From the NCBI RefSeq assembly GCF_051020985.1, contig NC_135010.1, forward strand, positions 13,638,001-13,702,000: a stretch of 64,000 bases of DNA, given 5' to 3'. Every line of letters starts with the position of its first letter. Position 1 is the stretch's first letter. The stretch comes from Nomia melanderi. Lineage: Eukaryota; Arthropoda; Insecta; Hymenoptera; Halictidae. The position numbers and the translations under genes were made by a program. This document shows, piece by piece, positions 33,879-45,941 of this stretch. The notes under the pieces were generated by a model that saw only the letters and a program-made list of their open reading frames with translations, made no database searches and was not told the origin of the DNA.

Positions 33879-36849
33879 ACAGTTAATTCATCGAGCAAGG
33901 GACCGTCGCGAAAGCATCGCTCGAACAAATGCAATCGGATTAACTGCCGAACGACGACGCGGCTCGGAGACCTCGACGCCGTTGACGGCGCGCGGGATTA
34001 ATTGGTACAGATAGTCAGGCCAGCGGAAGACTATGACGGCTTAACTAGAGTGCGCCAGCTCCCACGGAGATCGGACACCAGACAATCCTTCCTGGCCGCG
34101 GTAGACTTTACACGCCGATCCGAGGCCAGATACTTCGGTACGCCTCGCTCCTTCGCTCGCCCGCGCTCGCTCGCGTCGGGACGCAAACACGGTCTAGTTA
34201 GTCCACACGCGATAGAGAGGAAGAAAAAAGAAAAGAAAAACTAAGGGGAAATAATAACCGGCGCGATGACATGTTTATTACGTGTAATCTTACCTGCCCA
34301 CGGTTCCCTTATCTGCCGGGGCTCCTTACAAATTTCCAGCGGTTCGGCCGCGATACGATCTTCCTCCTCTCCTATCCGGCTCGTTAGAAGTTAGTCGGCC
34401 GACGCCGCGGGTCTTTCGATGGAAATGAACAGCGATGGAATGTATTGAAAAAACTGGAACAAAGTGCGGTTTGTCTTCCCCAATTATCTAGATTCCGCGT
34501 TCCTCGTCGCTTCGCCGGCTTATCGGCCGGCACCGCCGGCATGGGAACACGTTCGTTAACGAAACGAGCGCCTATCCCGTCCGTCGGACGCGTGGAATCG
34601 CTACCGGCGAACGTCGCGGGGGCGAAGGGGGCAGAGCGGGGCGCACGAACGATGATCCGTTTCGCAACGAGAAACAATTAACCGTGTAACGGAGGGAACT
34701 AGCGAGCTAGCGACGAGGTCCTCGACTTCCGTGCGAAACGCGCAGCTGAAAAAAATCCGCTTCCAACGAGGCGGAACCCGAGGAGCCGTGCCCCGCGAGG
34801 ATTTTCGGCTAAACGACCGTTGGCTAATGGTAGCCGCGGAACGGCAGCCTCTCGCACCCGGTTCCCTCTTTCGCCGACGACAGTCGCATTAGCCACAGGA
34901 CGAGGTTACAATGGACCCCTCTGTTTTTCACGCTCCATCGGGACGCCCGAGGGGGCGGCCGCGCGTTCGGGGGGCCACCGAACCCCTAACTCTGCCTCCC
35001 CCTTCCTCCGTCCTTCGCCCGCGAACCCCCTACTTAGCGCGGGAGATTTGTGAATCAGAGTGTACACGGCTCGGGACGGAGAATTGATAAACGACGCGGA
35101 ATCCGACGTCGTGTTTCGACGTCGCTTCGACGTTCGCGTCACGTTCATCATGGACGTTGTTCCTGCTCGCTGCTCCCTCGGATCTTGAACGTTCATCATT
35201 CGCCGGAACGTTCTAGCGCACGATAACGTTCGACTGCCGGCTTTCCCTGCGCGCAGCGACGTTTTTGTTTATGGGGATTTCGGAAAAATCAGTTACCAAC
35301 GATCCGCGATCCTCCGAAGTCACCGACCGGTTTGCGCTGTGTCGGTGTCACGCTAAATCTCCGGCGTATTGTTCGCGCCCCTTCTGGCCGTCAGGATTTT
35401 CCGTCGCCACCCCTGGCTCGCCGCGGCACAGTCAACTTCCACCCCTCGTGCAACACGCTCGTGATCGCCGTGCAACGCGTAGGCTCGAACGAGACAGTTA
35501 CGAGCCGCTGCGACGAGGAACGGCTCGGTATCTCGCGCGTCATCGCGCCGACTTTTTGTCCGCCCACTGACGATCGTAATAGATTCTCGGGAACTTTCTA
35601 GCCTCTCCCGTCGCAGCGATCGTGTCCCGGTTCGAAACGGAGTTAACGCGTCGATCGTCGATTGAATATGCATTCCTCGATCGATCGAGGGATTTCTTTG
35701 AGGAACGGAGGATCGTACGACGATCGTTCCGACGATTCGATTCTAAATGAATCGAGGCGCGACCGTCGCAATATTTCACGCGTCGCTCGGGGTGTAATCG
35801 ACGATCCCCGCCGATTGGCGTGATTAACGGGGAACGATTAATAATTAAGATCGTGGAAGCGGCCACCCTAAAAAGGCCGCGGGGCTCCTCTCTCGCGTCC
35901 GCCCGCCGGGAACGCCGGGTAATGGCAATTTACGGCGTCCCACGGGGCCAGATAACTTCGTATCTTCCCGGTAATCATTTATTCTCTCAATGGGCGCGAT
36001 ATTGCCAAATTGAATTAGATAAGCGGCTGCATGTATCTTCCCCTCGCGTACGTGTTCGCGAAAGAACTCGCGTCGCCGTTCGCTCGTCGACGATTCCGTT
36101 CTCGATTAAAGCCTCTTTGCAAGATTGCCTTTAGCTGCTAGGATTCGCGCAAAAAACAACGCGCGACCGATAGAAACAGCAATAGGTACACTGGAGAAGT
36201 TAAATTTGCATTCGAAGATTCTCGTCTGCGAAGGGTTAATCATTAATAACCAATAAACGCAGCAATGATTCCTCCGCATCTTCAGCATCTTCAGCGTCAA
36301 CGAGAGACTCGACACCCTCGGACGTATCTATTACAGTTTACAATCGACGGACGCCGTCGGAACGCGACGCCCGGCGAGCGGATTGTTCACGCAGCGACGG
36401 CACCCCGGTATATTGACCCTCCGTCGCTAAATACGTCCGTTTGACGTTCGCTGCGCGGGGTGGGGCGCTGCGCGTTTGGGGATCGGACGTGTTTCATAAA
36501 GACCTAGCGTCGTATTAGAGCGAAAACGGAAACAACCGTGACTGGCGGACGGGCTTCCCGTTTCAAAGGAGGCGCACCCATCGGTCGTCGGTCCTGCTCG
36601 CACGCTTTCACGATTCTTAATCATCGCTGACAGATTACGCCGATTCGTCATCCGCGGATTGAGAGATATTCGGACGCCCACGTGGCCGATTCGGGATTCG
36701 CTGAGTAACCGTCGTGGACCTAGATTAATAGATTTACCGTATTCCGGGGCTGGTAAACAGAAGAATTCAGCTCCGATTGATCATTCGCTTTGAGCGCTAG
36801 TTTTCAAGCGTTAACGTCGACGAGATGGATTGTACGAAGGAACATTGGC
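33879..36849. other. GC-rich non-coding DNA
   Basis: No recognised gene except the weak exon candidate at 34294-34390. GCGAAGGGTTAA at 36228-36239 looks like a lone right end of a TTAA element. Confidence 0.5.
34294..34390 (-). other. Candidate exon (minus strand)
   Basis: GTGGGCAG|GTAAGATT on the minus strand is a strong 5' splice site (exon end at 34294). Upstream of it one frame is open for 32 codons back to a TAA and includes GEEEDRIAAEPLEICKEPRQ followed by IREPWA. Its composition is less Arg/Ser-biased than most chance frames here. The acceptor side is weak (CTAACGAG, poor pyrimidine tract). I do not recognise the peptide. Confidence 0.2.
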
Positions 36850-37032
36850 TAACAGTTCCTATAAAAATTGTAATGACAGATTATTTTCAGTTTCTTCAGA
36901 CATTCCTTATACTACTCAAGTGGAACTATTTTCAAAATCATTTCGAATATTCAATGCTTCGAAAATATCAATAATTCCTGTAGAAAAAAATTAAAACCAG
37001 TCATTTTGACTGCTACGTAGTTCCAGTGTTAA
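36850..37032 (+). mobile_element. T3 MITE, left end eroded
   Basis: The body closely follows the 25731 copy (AGATTATTTTCAGTTTCTTC, AATATTCAATGCTTCGAAAA). The right end GCTACGTAGTTCCAGTGTTAA is recognisable, and the left terminal repeat is lost or rearranged. Confidence 0.8.
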
Positions 37033-37805
37033 AGCAATTAAATCGTTCAACTTAGTATTCCAAATATCAACGTTTCATCTCCCAAACCGTCGACATTCGT
37101 CCGCAGACTTAAAATCGACAAAATCGATTCTATAGAAGACAAAATTGAATTTACCAGCTTCCGAGTGCTGTTTCACGAATTCTTTCGCGTACCTGTTCCT
37201 ATCTTCCACCATCTTCGCCACTTGGCTCGGCAAATAAATTAGCGGGGGCGGTGGAATGGCCGCCGTTTGATGGCTCGTTCGAATAAATAAACTCGCAGCG
37301 GTGTTTGAACAAAGCAGAGGGACCGGTCGAACGATCGGAGCGCATTGAAACGCGAGCGGCGCCGCAAAGTGTCTCCGAAAGTACCCGCCTCGCCGCGGGT
37401 ATATTGGCCACGTGGGCCATAACGCGGAGATGTTTTGTTGCCGGCGTGCGATCCCCGACACGTGCCGGAGATTAATGTGTTTTGATTTTTAGACTTCGCA
37501 TTATAGCCGGGCGTAAGCCTTCGGCGGCCATTGTGCGGACACCGACCACGCGCGCGGCTCCCTCCCGCGCTGTGCCGTGCCGTGCCGTGCCGGCTCTCCA
37601 TAATAGTCGGGACCGGCAGGAAGCGCGCGAATCCTGCAGGATGCTCCGGGAATGGCAATCGAATCGATCTCTCTTGACATCTCACCCCCGCCCCCCGCGG
37701 CTCCGGCTAAATCCGAGGGCTGTTCGACTCGGCAAATAAGGAACGGACGCGGACGTTTCGTTTCACCGGTCCCGAGGTCCTCTCCAGAATTGGATACCGA
37801 GGATG
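37033..37805. other. Unique non-coding DNA with a (GTGCC)n run
   Basis: About four GTGCC units lie at 37572-37592. No gene is recognised. Confidence 0.5.
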
Positions 37806-37975
37806 TTAACCCTTTGCTCTTTGTACGCTCCAATATGCCACGATTTATGCTATTAACACGTTGAACGCCGCACGATTTCGCAGAGGAAAATACACAGAAT
37901 GGAAGAAATATGATATTAACCCCTTCATCTAAGAGATGTTAGAATATAACATTTTTCATTTGTGCTAAGGGTTAA
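37806..37975 (+). mobile_element. T4-like composite remnant
   Basis: The left end TTAACCCTTTGCTCTTTG with CGCTCCAATAT, and the right end TTTGTGCTAAGGGTTAA, are T4-like. The interior holds TTAACACGTTGAACGCCG and TTAACCCC words, suggesting a further eroded insertion. Confidence 0.55.
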
Positions 37976-38158
37976 CACTGGAACTACCGGATGCGTGCAA
38001 ATGATCAATTCGTAATTTGTTCCTCCAGAATCACTGCAAAGGTAGATTCTTCGAAGAATGGTTACCTGAACTGAAATATAAACCAATTGAAATCTTAATA
38101 AACGCTTGTTGATTTTATATAAAAATGTCGAAGCGGTTTGAGGGCTCGATAGTTGTAA
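37972..38158 (+). mobile_element. T3-like MITE abutting T4-like and T1 remnants
   Basis: It starts TTAACACTGGAACTACCGG, sharing its TTAA with the preceding T4-like end. Its interior resembles the left part of the 29727 host (TCGTAATTTGTTCC against TAATTCGTTATGAA). The right end is worn (CGATAGTTGTAAT) and runs into a T1 left end. Confidence 0.5.
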
Positions 38159-38261
38159 TCCTTTGCAGTCGAACAGTTTACATAGAAATATTCCACGTTT
38201 TCTAATGAGACATAGACGATACTCTGAAGCTAATGAGAAAATAGCTTCATCTAAGCCTCAA
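38154..38261 (+). mobile_element. T1 left-end fragment
   Basis: TGTAATCCTTTGCAGTCGAA followed by AGAAATATTCCACGTTTTCT and AGACATAGACGATACTCTGA parallels the T1 copy at 593. No right half is found. Confidence 0.6.
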
Positions 38262-39290
38262 GTGTTATTTGCGCAATTACAAAGCAAATCTCCCACGAAA
38301 TCTGGACGAATCAAGACAATCTTCGCTCCACGACTCCCAGCAGGACTCCAGACGATGAACCACCCCAGAAGTCGATTCCCAGCGACTCGCGAGGATCAAC
38401 GATCCCCGCGTCCTCGTCGGTTAATCGCGTCCGAAACCAAGAATCCGGGCATTCGCACCGTTTCAATTTATCCCCGGTTATTTAACGGTTCAATTTAATT
38501 GACGGCACTCGAACGACAAAGATGACTCGGAAGGGGGTTCCGGCAGGAGAGGAAGGGGTGAGAGTGGGCAGAGAGAGAGTAGGAAGAGAGACGACCCGAT
38601 TAATTCCTTTGTCGCCTATCTGCCGGTGGAATAACAAACCTCTTCGGCGGACGGGAGTCGAGAGGATACAAGGACGATAAAATCACGAGGGTCCACGGGA
38701 CGCCGGATAAAAAGACTGTAAAGCGAGAGAGACGGAGTGAGAGAAAGAGAATGATAGGGCGGCGAGGTGCGGGGGGCGGGGAGAGGTCTGGAAAGGGTGG
38801 CGAGAGAGGAAGCCGGCGCGGACCTCCGGCCGTCCCTTCATTTTCCGGCGTCGGCCGCGCGCCGCGGCGGAGGGAGGAATAGCAATTAAAAGTATCTGGC
38901 ACAATCTTCGTTAAACTTCTTCCTCGTTCTTGGTCGACGGAGGGAAGGCATTATTAAAACGTGCCGTCGGCTGCAACCGCTACACCGCCCGCCAGATTTC
39001 CCTTCGAAACCCTCCGACTCTTCACGCTGTACCGCCCCCCGCCGCCTCCCTTCGCCGCGAAAACGGTTCCGCGTTCTCGACTCTTTTGCATAGGAAATGT
39101 CGCCGCTCCGCCGAATCGGCGGTTGTAAGTATCGCTGTTCAAAGACGTCTTCCTATAAACGTCGAATTCCGACGATTGCGCCTTCTTTGCACCTCTTGCT
39201 CTGGCTTCGCTACTCGGGTCCATGCTCGGATGATCCCTTGTGGATTTTTTTAGTTCGATACAGGTGATATTAGGATTGTCTAGGTTACGG
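38262..39290. other. Unique non-coding DNA with a GA-rich tract
   Basis: The plus strand is purine-rich at about 38530-38595 and 38715-38815. No gene is recognised. Confidence 0.5.
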
Positions 39291-39388
39291 GATCTAGATT
39301 GTCTAGATTCTAGATTGTCTAGATTCTAGATTGTCCAGATTCTAGATTGTCTAGATTCTAGATTGTCTAGATTCTAGATTGTCTAGAA
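39291..39388. repeat. Minisatellite, 16-bp unit, about six copies
   Basis: The unit GTCTAGATTCTAGATT starts at 39301 and repeats every 16 bases to 39380, with partial copies on both sides and one T-to-C change (GTCCAG). Each unit holds two TCTAGA palindromes. Confidence 0.97.
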
Positions 39389-40191
39389 CAAGACACCCAA
39401 TTCTTCGCAGTGTTTCTGTTCTTGTTTCTCCAATTGTGTTATAATCGTAGTTTGAACTGGAAACTCCTGATAGCTGCATAATCGATGAGATTAGTGTTAT
39501 TTAAAAAGGACGAAAGTTAAGGTTTCTGGTTACCGGAGGAAGCTTCCTAGCGGAAAAAACGTCGTCTAATTACGCCGCCGCGGCGGGGATCCTAATTATA
39601 CGGGTGTTCGCGGGAAATAGAAGCTGCGAAACCGTGGATGGCTCCGCGGGAGCGAAACGTCACGGAAGCCCCGGTTTATCGAGAATTTTGAGAATGGTAA
39701 TGCGGAAGCCGCCGGAAAGGGCGGCGGGGGCGGGGAAACGAAGGAGCCGAGAGGTCTCGGAGTGGAACGGTAAGAAAGGGAGAAGTTCTCGGGGACTCTC
39801 GAAGTAATCCTGCCGGCGGCGCGGAGGTCGAGGAATATAGGATGAAAATACCTGGGAGTTAGAGAGGTCTTACTCGTGTCTCGCCCTCCAGCCTCCCTTC
39901 GTCCGCGTTTTCCGCCGCCGAATAAGACAAAAGTCGTCGTACAATTCCAGGACTAATGCTAGTCCCTGTTAAGACCCGTCCAGCTGGTCGATTATTCGCT
40001 TATGCAACGCGGGACCTGATAATTGCCCGTGTTAACGCTTCGCCAACCGAATGGGGAGATCCCCCACTTTTCACTCAGCAACGTGCTCGCCTTTTATTCT
40101 GTTATTTTCTTTTGTTATTTAGAGAATCTCGAAGTGAGACTATTCGCAATTCATCAAACTTTCTTTTTACGAAACACAGTTCCTAAGCGAA
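39389..40191. other. Unique non-coding DNA
   Basis: No gene recognised. ACG|GTAAGA at about 39770 is an isolated donor-like motif. Confidence 0.5.
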
Positions 40192-40465
40192 TTAACCCTC
40201 TATAAGCCCGTAACTTTCAAGTCACACGTCAATAGACTGGGTTAAATTGATTTATTCAATTTTTCATTGCAAAATGACGGATGACATTGAACGATTAATC
40301 AACTTGAACTTTTATACAGGCGTTTACGTTCAACGTTATTGTAACTTTGAAGTTACAGAATATATTCGTTTTAATAAGACTATTAAAACTATTGAATACA
40401 GTTTTAATTTGTGTGCGTAAATTTTGTTATGATCACGAGACAAAGTTCGGCTCATAGAGGGTTAA
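40192..40465 (+). mobile_element. T9 MITE, complete (274 bp)
   Basis: The left end is TTAACCCTCTATAAGCC and the right end is GGCTCATAGAGGGTTAA, matching at 16 of 17 positions. The interior has GTAACTTTCAAGTCAC near the left and GTAACTTTGAAGTTAC in the middle. TTAACCCTCTGTGGGCC at 49827 is a second, broken copy. Confidence 0.9.
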
Positions 40466-41140
40466 TTGAACGAGTTCAATTGAAAATGAGGAGGTAGTTC
40501 TTTTTAGACGGTTAAGTGTTGTCTCCTACATTGTTTAAACTTACAGACATCGCTACGAGCGATGGGTTTGAGTGTTCCAAAGTTTCGTGATGCATGCTGC
40601 ACTCGAACAAAGAGGGAAAAAGACCGAAACCCGTAGCTCGTTGCGATACAGGCATGTTCCAGCGTGTTTGGAGCTCTTTAAACTTCGCATCCAGATGTCG
40701 GGCGAGCGTTGTTCGTCACTCCTCGAGCGCTGCGAAAGGAATCCTCGTCGTTTAACGTCTACCAGGGAGGAGCTGATCGACGATCGTCCCGCGGGATTGC
40801 GCCCAATGAAATTGCCGGGCGAAACTTTATATTGTCGGCGTTACTCGAACGTCGTGTCACAGTTGCCGAGAACGGCTGCCGCGTTTACGATTGCCGGCGA
40901 GCATACCGCCGATTATTCCGTTCGCTGATGGCGAATTATCCACCTTGGAACGCGCTAACTTTTCCGCGGACTTTTAATGCGTCTTCAACCCTTTCGAGCT
41001 CGGCGCGCGGCCGTCTGCGAACGAAACCCCGAAATTCGACTGTTCGCGTAACGAGAATTGAAGGTTACTAATGTTAAGTAGTCTCTGTACGAAATCATCT
41101 TCATTCGGAAAATCAACATTTTCAGTACATATTCATTTCA
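40466..41140. other. Unique non-coding DNA
   Basis: No gene recognised. Confidence 0.5.
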
Positions 41141-41342
41141 ACACTTCGACTGCCAAGTAAATAGCCACCGAAACTCTCATGGCATCGAAATACTTCTCTT
41201 AACAAAGCAAAAACTAAAGAGTCAAGTATATTTCACACTATCAATAAAACTTAGCTCGTTCGATACGTCACCGAGAAAACGAATGTTCAAGATTACGTTC
41301 AAATGGTGTCGTATTCGGGTGACGTGGCAGTGAAAGCGTTAA
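41141..41342 (+). mobile_element. T10 MITE, left TTAA eroded (202 bp)
   Basis: The left end is AACACTTCGACTGCCA and the right end is TGGCAGTGAAAGCGTTAA. They are inverted repeats with two mismatches. The element is similar in its ends to the copy at 46822. Confidence 0.7.
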
Positions 41343-44116
41343 TTATATAACGTTGGAATCGTGCGGAAACTTGAGATCAAAGAAAAGGAAATTAGCATTA
41401 GAGATTTTATCTTCCACTGGAACCCTCGAAACAATCCAATTCAAATTTCAGCTGTGCGTTCGAAGGGGTTAAGCTCTCCCCCGGAAAAAGTAGTATTTCT
41501 AAAATACTCGGGGATTAATGGGTGTAACACTCGAATCTTCCAGGAGGGTGTCCAGCGCAAATTAACACCGCGTGAATAATGAGAAGGGTCGCAATCCGCG
41601 GTCAATCGTTCGTACGAGCAAGGGTTCTTCGAGCCGACGTCCGTCTTTCTTCATTCGCTCGAAACATCAAATCTCAAGCACAGCGAAGATTAAACCACGC
41701 AACTCGCATCGTCTACTAGATTCACCGCGCAATCGGTGTCTCCCGATCGGTTTCCCTAAAATCCAAACAAAGAGAGTAGAGAGCCTGTCATCGGTAGCCG
41801 CTCGAGTGGAGCTAAATTAATTAAGAGACGAACAACGGAATCGCGGCTCGGTGACACCCACTCGGCTCGAACGCATCGTCGGGCACCGGAGAAAAGCAAA
41901 TACCTTCGAGGGGGTGGCTCGGCCGCGGCGGGGGGAACGGGTGGGCGGAAGAACGAGAAAGAATTCCGTCACGATCACGTCTGCGCCCGCTTTTGTCCCC
42001 TGCTTTGATTTCTTCTCTTCGGTACTCCAGAACCGACAGAGAGTGAACGGGAGAAAAAGGGAGGACAAAAGCGAGATAGACAGAGAGAGACGGGACGGAG
42101 GCGAGGGGGAGGAAACACGAAACGGAGAGACACAGACATAAAGAGAAAGATAGAGAGAGAAAGAGGCTTTAGCTGGTTCGGTACCGGGAGAGTGAACGAT
42201 ATTTACATGCGATTTGCATACTAGTTGATCCCTATTGCTTCCATCTCCAACGAGCCAGCAGGGGCGGCGGACCTACACCCGAACCCTCCGTCATGCCGCG
42301 CCCTCGTCCTCGTGCCCGTCCTCGTCCTCGTCCTCTCGTTTCACGATTCCACGAGTTTTCATCTCTCCACCCGCGTCTCGACGAGTATCTGCCGCGCACC
42401 GGGTAGACGGAGGTTCTCGCGCGTCGAGTATAGACGCGTAAGCGAAACCCTTCACGCTAAAGCGAACCGTAGCAGGGCATTCGACGTTCTTCGAATCCTA
42501 CTCGTTATCATCCTACGCCTTAATGAAGTGTCCTCTTTCTCTCGCCCTCTCCGCTCCCCCTTCCCTGCCGTCCCGCTGCGCTCGCGTGTGCTCTCGTGTT
42601 CTCGTTTGTAAATGCCCGACGCGGAAATTCACTCGCGAACCCTCTCGTAATTTCGCCGAGCCGAGCTCGCCACCACCCCCTCCGTCCCCTATTGTTGCTT
42701 TCCATCGAGATGGGAAACTTATTTCCGAACCGTGGACTCGGAGATAAACGAACCGCGGAAAAAAGGATCTTTAGGGGTGAGTAGCTGGCAAGTTCCTCGG
42801 CTCTCGGATACGAGGGATTAAACCTGGAGGCGGAGGAGGCAGGTAATCAGGTCATATAAATGTGGCTGGCTAATTGCAGATAGTCGGTTCTAACGGGATT
42901 CCAGGCTACTGATGGACGAATAAGAAACGCGGCTGGGTGGGAGGGGTTCTTTCGTTGGTTTCCTATCTCGCTGCGGAATGGTGTGCTCGAATTAGTCGAG
43001 ATAATCGCGTCGTCGAGGGAACCTGGAGGTTGCCACTTCCGCGTAGGATCCGGAGGTTTCTTCTAGTAAGGGATCCTTGGGGAACGCAGGAGTCAAAGGT
43101 ACCATGAACAGAGGAAGGGATCTCTTGATTTAAATGGGTACTTTAGGTTTCAGTAGGGTTTAGGTGGAAATGCTACTTATAAAATCGTTTGGAATCTATA
43201 CGATAAAACTTTCAAAACATGATTCTGACTACTTAAACCTATTTTCCACGGCAACGCGTATCTCCATCGACACTGCCGAATGTCTCGATCCAGCTGAACG
43301 TTCGGCGAACACGCGGAATCGTGTTTAGAAGTGAAGCCCTGCCTCGGAACTTTTCCTCGCTGCTTAATTAAACGACACGAGGTGGGGATCGTTCTAAGCG
43401 CCGCGATTCTATCTGTCCGGTATCCGATTTTTCGTGCTCGTACGGGGCTACGGAGCGGGATGGAAGGGAGATAGAGAGTGTTTTAAGAAAAGCAAGCAAG
43501 CCACGGGTCCGTCGAGGAGCGCAGAAGCGATTGATATCTGAGCGTGCTGCCACGTGAGCTCCCGAAGCCCACGGCCGTCTAATTAACTCCGTGACTGGCT
43601 GACCCCACGCGACCCTGGGCTCGTTGCATGCCTCGACGGCGCCTGTGTGCTTGCACATGCACGCGCTGGCTCATCCGCGTGCACACGTGTTGCATCGGGC
43701 TCGCACACCTAACGGGCCCGCTATTCCGTCGTGGATAGAGACATCATCGTGCCACCGAGCTGTGCGCGCCCTACACGTTCACCTTATACGGTCCCTCGGC
43801 CGCTCCGCCGGACCAAGGGAGCATAGGAGAAGAGGACCGTTCCTCGACTGTGCACGAGCGCGCTCGATGCATGAACTTCGACGCTGCGGACGAAAGCTTG
43901 GGGACCACGAGCGCGCCACAGGAATTCACGACTCGGCGAGCGACTTTTCGGGGACGATCATTGGGCCTCGTAGGCGTCAACCTCTCGATTTCTTTCGTAA
44001 TTTGATGGAATTACTTTCGCGTTGTCGGTGGAACCACTGAACAGTCGAAATGAGTTTGTTTTGGTCTTTTGTGGGAGCTTTGGAAGAGTGTTCGTTGATG
44101 TTGCGATTGATTTATG
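41343..44116. other. Non-coding DNA with simple repeats
   Basis: It contains a lone TTAA-element right end (CGAAGGGGTTAA, about 41461-41472), a GA-rich tract (about 42050-42165) and a GTCCTC run (about 42303-42336). Apart from the exon candidate at 42710-42776, no gene is recognised. Confidence 0.5.
42710..42776 (+). other. Candidate first coding exon starting Met-Gly-Asn
   Basis: A pyrimidine-rich stretch ends CATCGAG, then an ATG opens 22 codons (MGNLFPNRGLGDKRTAEKRI and two more) up to the donor AGG|GTGAGT (GT at 42777). The preceding AG could be an acceptor or simply 5' untranslated sequence. An N-terminal MGN is where myristoylated proteins start, but the proline at position 6 is unfavourable. 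No homolog is recognised. Confidence 0.12.
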
Positions 44117-44428
44117 ATTCGAAGTTTCAGATTAGTGGACTTTCAAACCTTCAAAGTTTCGAATATTCGAAGTTTCAAACTTTCAAAGTTTTAAACCTTC
44201 GAAGTTTCAAACCTTCAAACTTGCAAACTTGCAAACCCTCAAAGTTTCAAACCTTCAAGCTTGCAAACTTGCAAACCTTCAAAGTTTCAAGCCTTCAAAC
44301 TTGCAAAGTTGCAAACTTGCAAACTATCAAACTATCAAACTATCAAACTATCAAACTATCAAACTATCAAACTACCAAACCTTCAAACTTCCAAATTCCC
44401 AATCTTCCAAACATTCAAACGTCCACAC
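44117..44428. repeat. Octamer array, about 39 units in perfect register
   Basis: Read in 8-base steps from 44117, nearly every unit fits NTTCAAAC/G: TTTCAAAC, CTTCAAAG, TTGCAAAC, then TATCAAAC six times in a row (44325-44372), then TACCAAAC. No indel breaks the register. Eight bases times three gives a 24-base coding period, so all three plus frames are stop-free. The 195-codon frame at 44050-44637, with its recurring KLSNYQTI peptide, is therefore a by-product of the array and not evidence of a gene. Confidence 0.95.
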
Positions 44429-44920
44429 CACAAAAGATTAACAACCCGCTACAAACAATTCCAAGCTCGCCCATGCGAAAGCCAACTCCAAAACCCTACC
44501 GATCCACAGGAGGATATCTCATACAAACCAAAACGAATCGCGCGACATCCATTCCCGTTAACATCCGATCTTCGTCACGAGCCCGACGCGATATTATACG
44601 CGGCAAGGGGTTGAAACTACCGATGACATCAAGATAATTCCTCGCGGGGGCCCTCTGGCCGTGTCGTTGTTCGATTCGCCGCGATAAACACGGTCGAAAT
44701 AATCGTGCCGGGAGCAGTCCAGGATCGGCGACGCGGCGAGATTGCGCAGCCTCGGTTTTTCGCACGCTCCCCGTGCAAACCGAGAGACAGACGTACCGCG
44801 CCCGGTGCCCCCGGTGTTTCGTTAATTAAAATGAACGAACGAACGAACTGGTTAATTTTATGCGAGTGGCGAATCGGGCCGGCGTGCATGGCTTTCCCAT
44901 TACCGCGCCCACCTCGTACA
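44429..44920. other. Unique non-coding DNA
   Basis: No gene recognised. A GAAC tetranucleotide run (four units) lies at about 44833-44847. Confidence 0.5.
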
Positions 44921-45013
44921 CCTCCACCTCCTCCTCCTCCTCCTCCTCCTCCTCCTCCTCCTCCTCCTCCTCCTCCACCTCCTCCTCCTCCTCCACCTCT
45001 TTCTCCTCCTCCG
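44921..45013. repeat. Microsatellite (TCC)n with TCCACC variants
   Basis: About 30 CCT/TCC triplets, broken by three CCA units and one TTT. Frames through it encode poly-Pro, poly-Ser, poly-Gly or poly-Arg and are artefacts. Confidence 0.97.
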
Positions 45014-45695
45014 TCGGCTCTTCCTCCCTCCAGACAACCCCGAAAACCCTGTCGATTGGTCATCGTTGTCAGAAGCGATCATGCTACGGTTTCGCCGGCG
45101 TCATCCGCTCGGTTATCGAACCGTCCTCGCCTCCTCCCGCTCGGCCGACCCGCGAAATAACAATCCGTTATCGTTGGCCCGCGGTGTTTTATAAATAACA
45201 ATGAACGGCCCGACAAGTTTATCTCGCGGCCGGCCGCCTACTCGCGGCGGAATTGTCGCGGGGCAAGACACCGAGATACCGATTCATTTCGCTTAAGCCG
45301 AGAAAACGCGCGGCGAGCGGCATTTAATGTTCCCGAATACAGTGATACACTGTTTATTGCCGACAGCCCCGCGGAATTTTGAGCAGGCGCAACGCCATCG
45401 CCGCGCCGCGCCGCGATTTTATTTCATCGCGGCCCTTGATTGCGCGGCTAATGGCGAATAAATCTCGATGAACGTCGGGGAACTGAACGGCCGCGCCGCT
45501 CAGCCAATAGAAAACTCGCGAGAAGGCTTGGATGTTCACTCGCTAACCGGAAGTAACGAATTAACGCGTCCGTCTTGAGTGTCTTCGAACTACCTTTCGT
45601 CCTAGTGTTCCTCGTTACTGAACGATCTGTCGATCGGATGAAATATTTCAAATATTTATAATATACCGATACTATTCATAAAACCTAGAATAATA
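45014..45695. other. Unique non-coding DNA
   Basis: No gene recognised. Confidence 0.5.
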
Positions 45696-45941
45696 TTAAC
45701 CCCTTCACTTGCACGCTCGAGTTAATTCGAGCGCGCTAAACAGGCCAAACTGTGAAAATAACAATGTGAAAGCAAAGAAAAAAAATCGTTTTACTGATAT
45801 TTATCATTTACATGGGATTTTAAGCTATGACACTTATTTATTCAAGAATAAAATATAGCCTTTTTCCATGGAAGAAAAGCACAGTATATCAAAATTAATT
45901 TTTTTGGTTTTTTTCAAAAAAACTGTGCGTTAAGGGGTTAA
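45696..45941. mobile_element. T8 MITE (246 bp)
   Basis: The left end is TTAACCCCTTCACTTGCAC and the right end is GTGCGTTAAGGGGTTAA. The first ten terminal bases match perfectly, with TTAA at both tips. The interior is strongly AT-rich with A and T runs, unlike the flanks. A palindrome CGAGTTAATTCG lies just inside the left end. Confidence 0.8.

Noticed and set aside
39272..44428. Tandem arrays as CRISPR
   Set aside because: There are no spacers between the repeats, and the context is a eukaryotic genome.
44050..44637. 195-codon frame with repeated SNYQTIKL-type peptides
   Set aside because: The peptide repeat is the direct result of an 8-base DNA array that leaves all three plus frames open. 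There is no other sign of a gene.
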